Below are positions 60,850 through 64,000 of a stretch of 64,000 bases of DNA, piece after piece; the first letter of the stretch is position 1, and each line of letters opens with the position of its first letter. A program made the position numbers and the translations under genes. A model generated the notes under the pieces. It saw nothing but the letters and a program-made list of their open reading frames with translations, was not told the origin of the DNA and ran no database searches. This DNA comes from Tubulanus polymorphus (Eukaryota; Nemertea; Palaeonemertea; Tubulaniformes; Tubulanidae), in the NCBI RefSeq assembly GCF_964204645.1, contig NC_134030.1, positions 19,287,110-19,351,109 on the forward strand. The letters are read 5' to 3'.

Positions 60850-61125
60850 GACTCGGTCTGTTCAGCGGAAAAGTTGACTGTTGGAATCTACCCCGAGCCG
60901 GTGTCAAGTACTGAGTTAGAAATTGCGAAATACAGTAGACCAATTCTTTACTGCGGTTAAGTTGAGACTGTTGAATTCTACCCCGAATTGGTGTCAAATA
61001 CCAAGTGAGACTTTGTGAAACGCAGTAAACTTTGTCTCTTACTGCATTAGAGTTAAAACCGGTAAATATCTGTCCCGAGTGGGTATTAGATACTGACTAA
61101 CCGTTTGCGAAATACACACGACGTT
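60850..61125. repeat. Degenerate tandem repeat, ~90-bp unit, three copies
   Basis: Units share a gttga(g)actgttg-aattctaccccga core, ggtgtcaa/atactgagt and ttgcgaaatacag. Landmark taccccga/tgtcccga positions are about 60888, 60978 and 61070. A fourth, weaker unit may start near 60790. Confidence 0.75.
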
Positions 61126-61521
61126 CACTAATGTTAAATATACAGATTAACACGAATCTAATCAATCTATATACCAGTAGATCGGTGTAGAAACTAAAAT
61201 ACAAACGGTGACAATCCATATGTTTGTGATTGACTACAACTCAGCGCTACCATATATCTGAGTATCGTGTATATTCGTCTCACGCGCAGATGTGGTCGTT
61301 TTAGTTCAAATTTTGAGTAGTCTCCTCAAGATATATGCGATCTGCCGTCATTTTCAAACACAGTGCGCACGCGTTACACATATTTTGTAGACATTTCAAA
61401 TTAATGTGTTTCCAATTGATCCGTGATGATATAACACAGCCGTATTGAAAGAGTGATTAAAACGACAAGTTAAACACGTTATATAGAATGCATTAAAGTC
61501 CTCATAAAAAGCTGATCATCT

Positions 61522-61660
61522 GGGCCAGTTGCACAGTCACGACTTAAGTACAAAAGTGTGCTCAAATCTTAAGACTGGTCTTAACTTGTTCGACTGGCTA
61601 TATAACTAAGTTGGTCTTAGACTGGTCTTAAGTCTAAGCCATGACCATGCAACCGGCCCC
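61522..61660. mobile_element. Foldback MITE, ~139 bp
   Basis: Left end gggccagttgcacagtcacg and right end (reverse complement) gggccggttgcatggtcatg, with acttaag and tcttaagactggtctta words repeated and inverted throughout, so nearly the whole element can fold back. Non-coding. Confidence 0.8.
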
Positions 61661-62799
61661 TGTTATCCAGTCTTTCTTAAACCTTTTTCAACTTTCCGAT
61701 GTCTGGTATAACTAAGGTTTCGGCCTTAAAAAACTTCGATTTAAAGACCTGTATATAACTAGGCTTGGTTTCATTAACGACCCATCAAACTCAAAATAAA
61801 GAACATACAAAACTTTCACGATAAAGTTTCGTCTAGTAAATCATACCTTTTATTTCCCCCTTTCGGAAAAAAGGCGCCAGCTCTCTAAATCAAGGCTCTC
61901 TAAAGCATTCACTCCACATTGAAACTGGTCACCACTGTCGCCCTATCACCCCGTTTTCTGAGAGGACCTGTCCGCGATTCAAACTTAATTGTAGATGAAA
62001 AACATTTCCTCCTCTCCTATTCCGCTCTTTCTGATACACGCAATGCATTTCTCGGCCACATCTCTGTTCCGTCCTGAATGTCCCTCGACTCGGAGGCCAA
62101 TTTCTACTTAGTATTCCATGTTTTGACAACGATTTCGAAGATTTCGAACTTTACAACATTGTACGTAATCGTGTAAATCGTCTTGTGTATCTTAATGAAA
62201 AATTTTTTTGGGAAATCTTGTTTTGCTGACATCAGTTTTATCAATACAAATATATCTGTATATAACCTCCTCGCTTAATTAACTTCCAATCACTGTTATA
62301 CTTAAAAAGTTTATGCACTTCCTTCTTTTTTATGAAACTGTCTACTTAATATTTCTTTAGTTTATCCATTTCGTTGAAAGAAAATGCAATTAGATTTATT
62401 TGCTGTCCTGTACTTTTTTACTGTATAAAACGATGATTATGCTTTGTGTTTATATATTAAGGTAAAGTTATTAATAAAGTTATTTTGAAATGAGTTGAAT
62501 TGAATTGTTCGATGATACTGACCACACGTACCATGAATCTGTTAATTTGTTAAGATTGTAATGGAATTACTTTTATCAAATGGTTAAAAACGAAATTCGG
62601 TTAGTTCGCTGATTTTTCATTTTCCCACGGACGTCGTACGACTGTACAACTCCAATGATAAACCTTCGACTTCGACTATGGTTGCGACGAAATAAATCCA
62701 TCGGAATATTTCTATTAAGATTGAAATGACACACGAACGAGAAGGAAATTTAAATCATGATTTCGAAAGATATTTAATAACATTCAATATTGCTTTCAC
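61661..62799. other. Intergenic; 3' flank of cysteine-rich copy 2
   Basis: No gene recognised. The last 130 bp (62670-62799) are similar to 55720-55894, so the duplicated block holding the cysteine-rich genes extends past their stop codons. Confidence 0.45.
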
Positions 62800-63688
62800 T
62801 CAGTCGAAAATGTTATCCGAATGCTCTACGATTCGCGATGTGTCCATATGACCGCTGAAAAATAAAAATAAATCATTTAGTCATGACATGAACGGACGCA
62901 AATTTTATATAGAGACAGCCTACATCATCAGGAGCAGATCATGGATGTATAATCTAGTTGAATATATCCATTGACAGATGGATAGACGCTAGGGCACTAG
63001 AAGCAGGTACTCCAGTAATTTCCCTGTATGTTTACTACCACAGTCGATTTTTGAGGGTTGTTCTGTTTTATCAGTTCAGAGAATCCGTTTGCCTCGAATC
63101 TATTATTCGTCGCATGACTTGTTGAAGACTCCAAAACCTCCTTTCCGTCGAGGTGGCGCGATTCGGATTTTGTGTGGAGCCAACCGGAGATTTCGGATGG
63201 AGATTTTTGGAGGTCATGATGATAGACTATGATGTATTCGAATCATCTGCATTCGTTAGGAAAATGTAACCAATAATATCAGATTTCGATAAAATGGTGA
63301 TTCTAAATGCAGCAAACATTTGTTACTGTGTTGCCGGTACCTATAAATCTTATATTGCCAACGATGTTATAAAGGTTATTCGATATTTCTTGAAAAATCT
63401 ATCAACTTACGCGCACTTGTCATCCTGACTCAAATCACATTCACAGCATACTTTGTCACAAACCGCCGATTTTGGGACCTTCTTGTCGACACAGTAACTG
63501 TTTCCAGAAGGGTATTCCTTGGAACCCTCGGGACAACTGCTGTCTTCACAAGTCACAGTTGAATCAGCCGCGAAATCCACTGATCTCCTCTTACTTTTCA
63601 ACTCCTTAAAGTCGCAGCGACCACAATAGATATGGTTGATCAAACCGATCAACACCAACAACCCGATTACGCAAGTCTTTCCCACCAT
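62800..63688 (-). CDS. Secreted cysteine-rich protein, unassigned family, copy 2
   Basis: Two exons on the minus strand, 63688-63411 and 62854-62800 (phase 2), give 110 residues. The start MVGKTCVIGLLVLIGLINHI is a signal peptide; a frame extension upstream lacks an ATG, so 63688 is the start. The secreted part shares CDF, TCEDSSCPEGS, VPKSA, a CC-x-C group and a final C with copy 1. KSKRR after CDFKEL is a possible processing site, and one extra cysteine (SAVC) is not in copy 1. Exon 2 encodes a short tail beginning with GHMDTSRIVE. An acceptor-like ttttcag about 20 bases before the ATG hints at a 5'UTR exon. The family is not recognised; size and layout suit a secreted effector, defence or venom-type peptide, or a structural peptide. 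Confidence 0.8.
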
Positions 63689-64000
63689 TCTTCTCAAAGT
63701 TTATCTGAAAATGATGAATATTCACTTGAAATCAGTGTACATTTACTGATTCTTAAAAATGAACCAAAAAGTATGACGATTATTGGTCGATATCTGCGAA
63801 CGCATAATTGTGGTTATCATATATATTTCCAATATCGATTTCCAATCATATACAATCTATCGCCAGACACTCGTCAGAATTCGAATGACTAAAACATATC
63901 GCAAACGCCGGCTGAAAGTACAACGAGTTCGGACACGTGCCAGTATAGTACTGCCCTCGAAAGCGTTTCGCGAAAAAAACAGTTGATACCACCGACTGGA
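63689..64000. other. Upstream flank of cysteine-rich copy 2
   Basis: Should contain the 5'UTR exon and promoter of copy 2 (minus strand). Nothing else can be supported. Confidence 0.35.

Noticed and set aside
1-64000. CRISPR array, rRNA genes, prophage or viral genes
   Set aside because: No regularly spaced short repeats, rRNA core sequences or viral structural or replication genes were seen; all tandem repeats found are satellites or transposon-internal.

Overview
The window comes from an animal nuclear genome. Genes are split by introns with GT..AG borders and regular phases, the DNA is AT-rich, and there are many cut-and-paste transposons and MITEs. The gene content is metazoan: a class A GPCR, DUOXA, a Ly6/uPAR GPI protein, a WSC-domain protein and a sea-anemone-type beta-defensin-fold peptide. 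The phylum cannot be fixed from the sequence; a marine invertebrate (spiralian or cnidarian) fits best. Nothing suggests a prokaryotic or viral origin.

Layout. (1) 1-20,914 is a recent tandem segmental duplication: unit A (1-9,906) and unit B (11,014-20,914), spaced about 11.01 kb. Each unit carries an older GPCR array on the minus strand (an N-terminal scrap, a decayed copy, a full-length copy) and a two-exon plus-strand gene for a secreted six-cysteine peptide of the APETx/BDS type. The unit B GPCR has a nonsense codon; the mature peptide is identical in the two units. (2) 21,009-21,796 is a small secreted WSC-domain gene whose leader exon resembles that of the peptide genes. (3) 23,092-30,450 is a complete 7.36-kb DNA transposon of the EnSpm/CACTA-like (tnp2) type with terminal inverted repeats, dense subterminal repeats, a transposase broken by a 191-bp internal duplication, and a six-exon DUF4806 gene. 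(4) 31,057-31,773 is an intronless HemK/PrmC-like methyltransferase gene. (5) 33-46 kb holds a Ly6 pseudo-exon, a broken Merlin (IS1595-type) transposase, several MITE families and an intact three-exon Ly6/GPI gene. (6) 49,139-54,344 is a complete eight-exon gene for a dual oxidase maturation factor (DUOXA). (7) 55,895-63,688 holds two paralogous two-exon minus-strand genes for secreted cysteine-rich proteins of a family I do not recognise.

The recurring theme is small secreted or surface disulfide-rich proteins in small duplicated families: APETx-like x2, WSC, Ly6 plus a pseudo-copy, and the unassigned pair. DUOXA supports hydrogen peroxide production at epithelia. A defence or secretory role for the whole neighbourhood is my inference only; no operon-like coupling is expected or seen.
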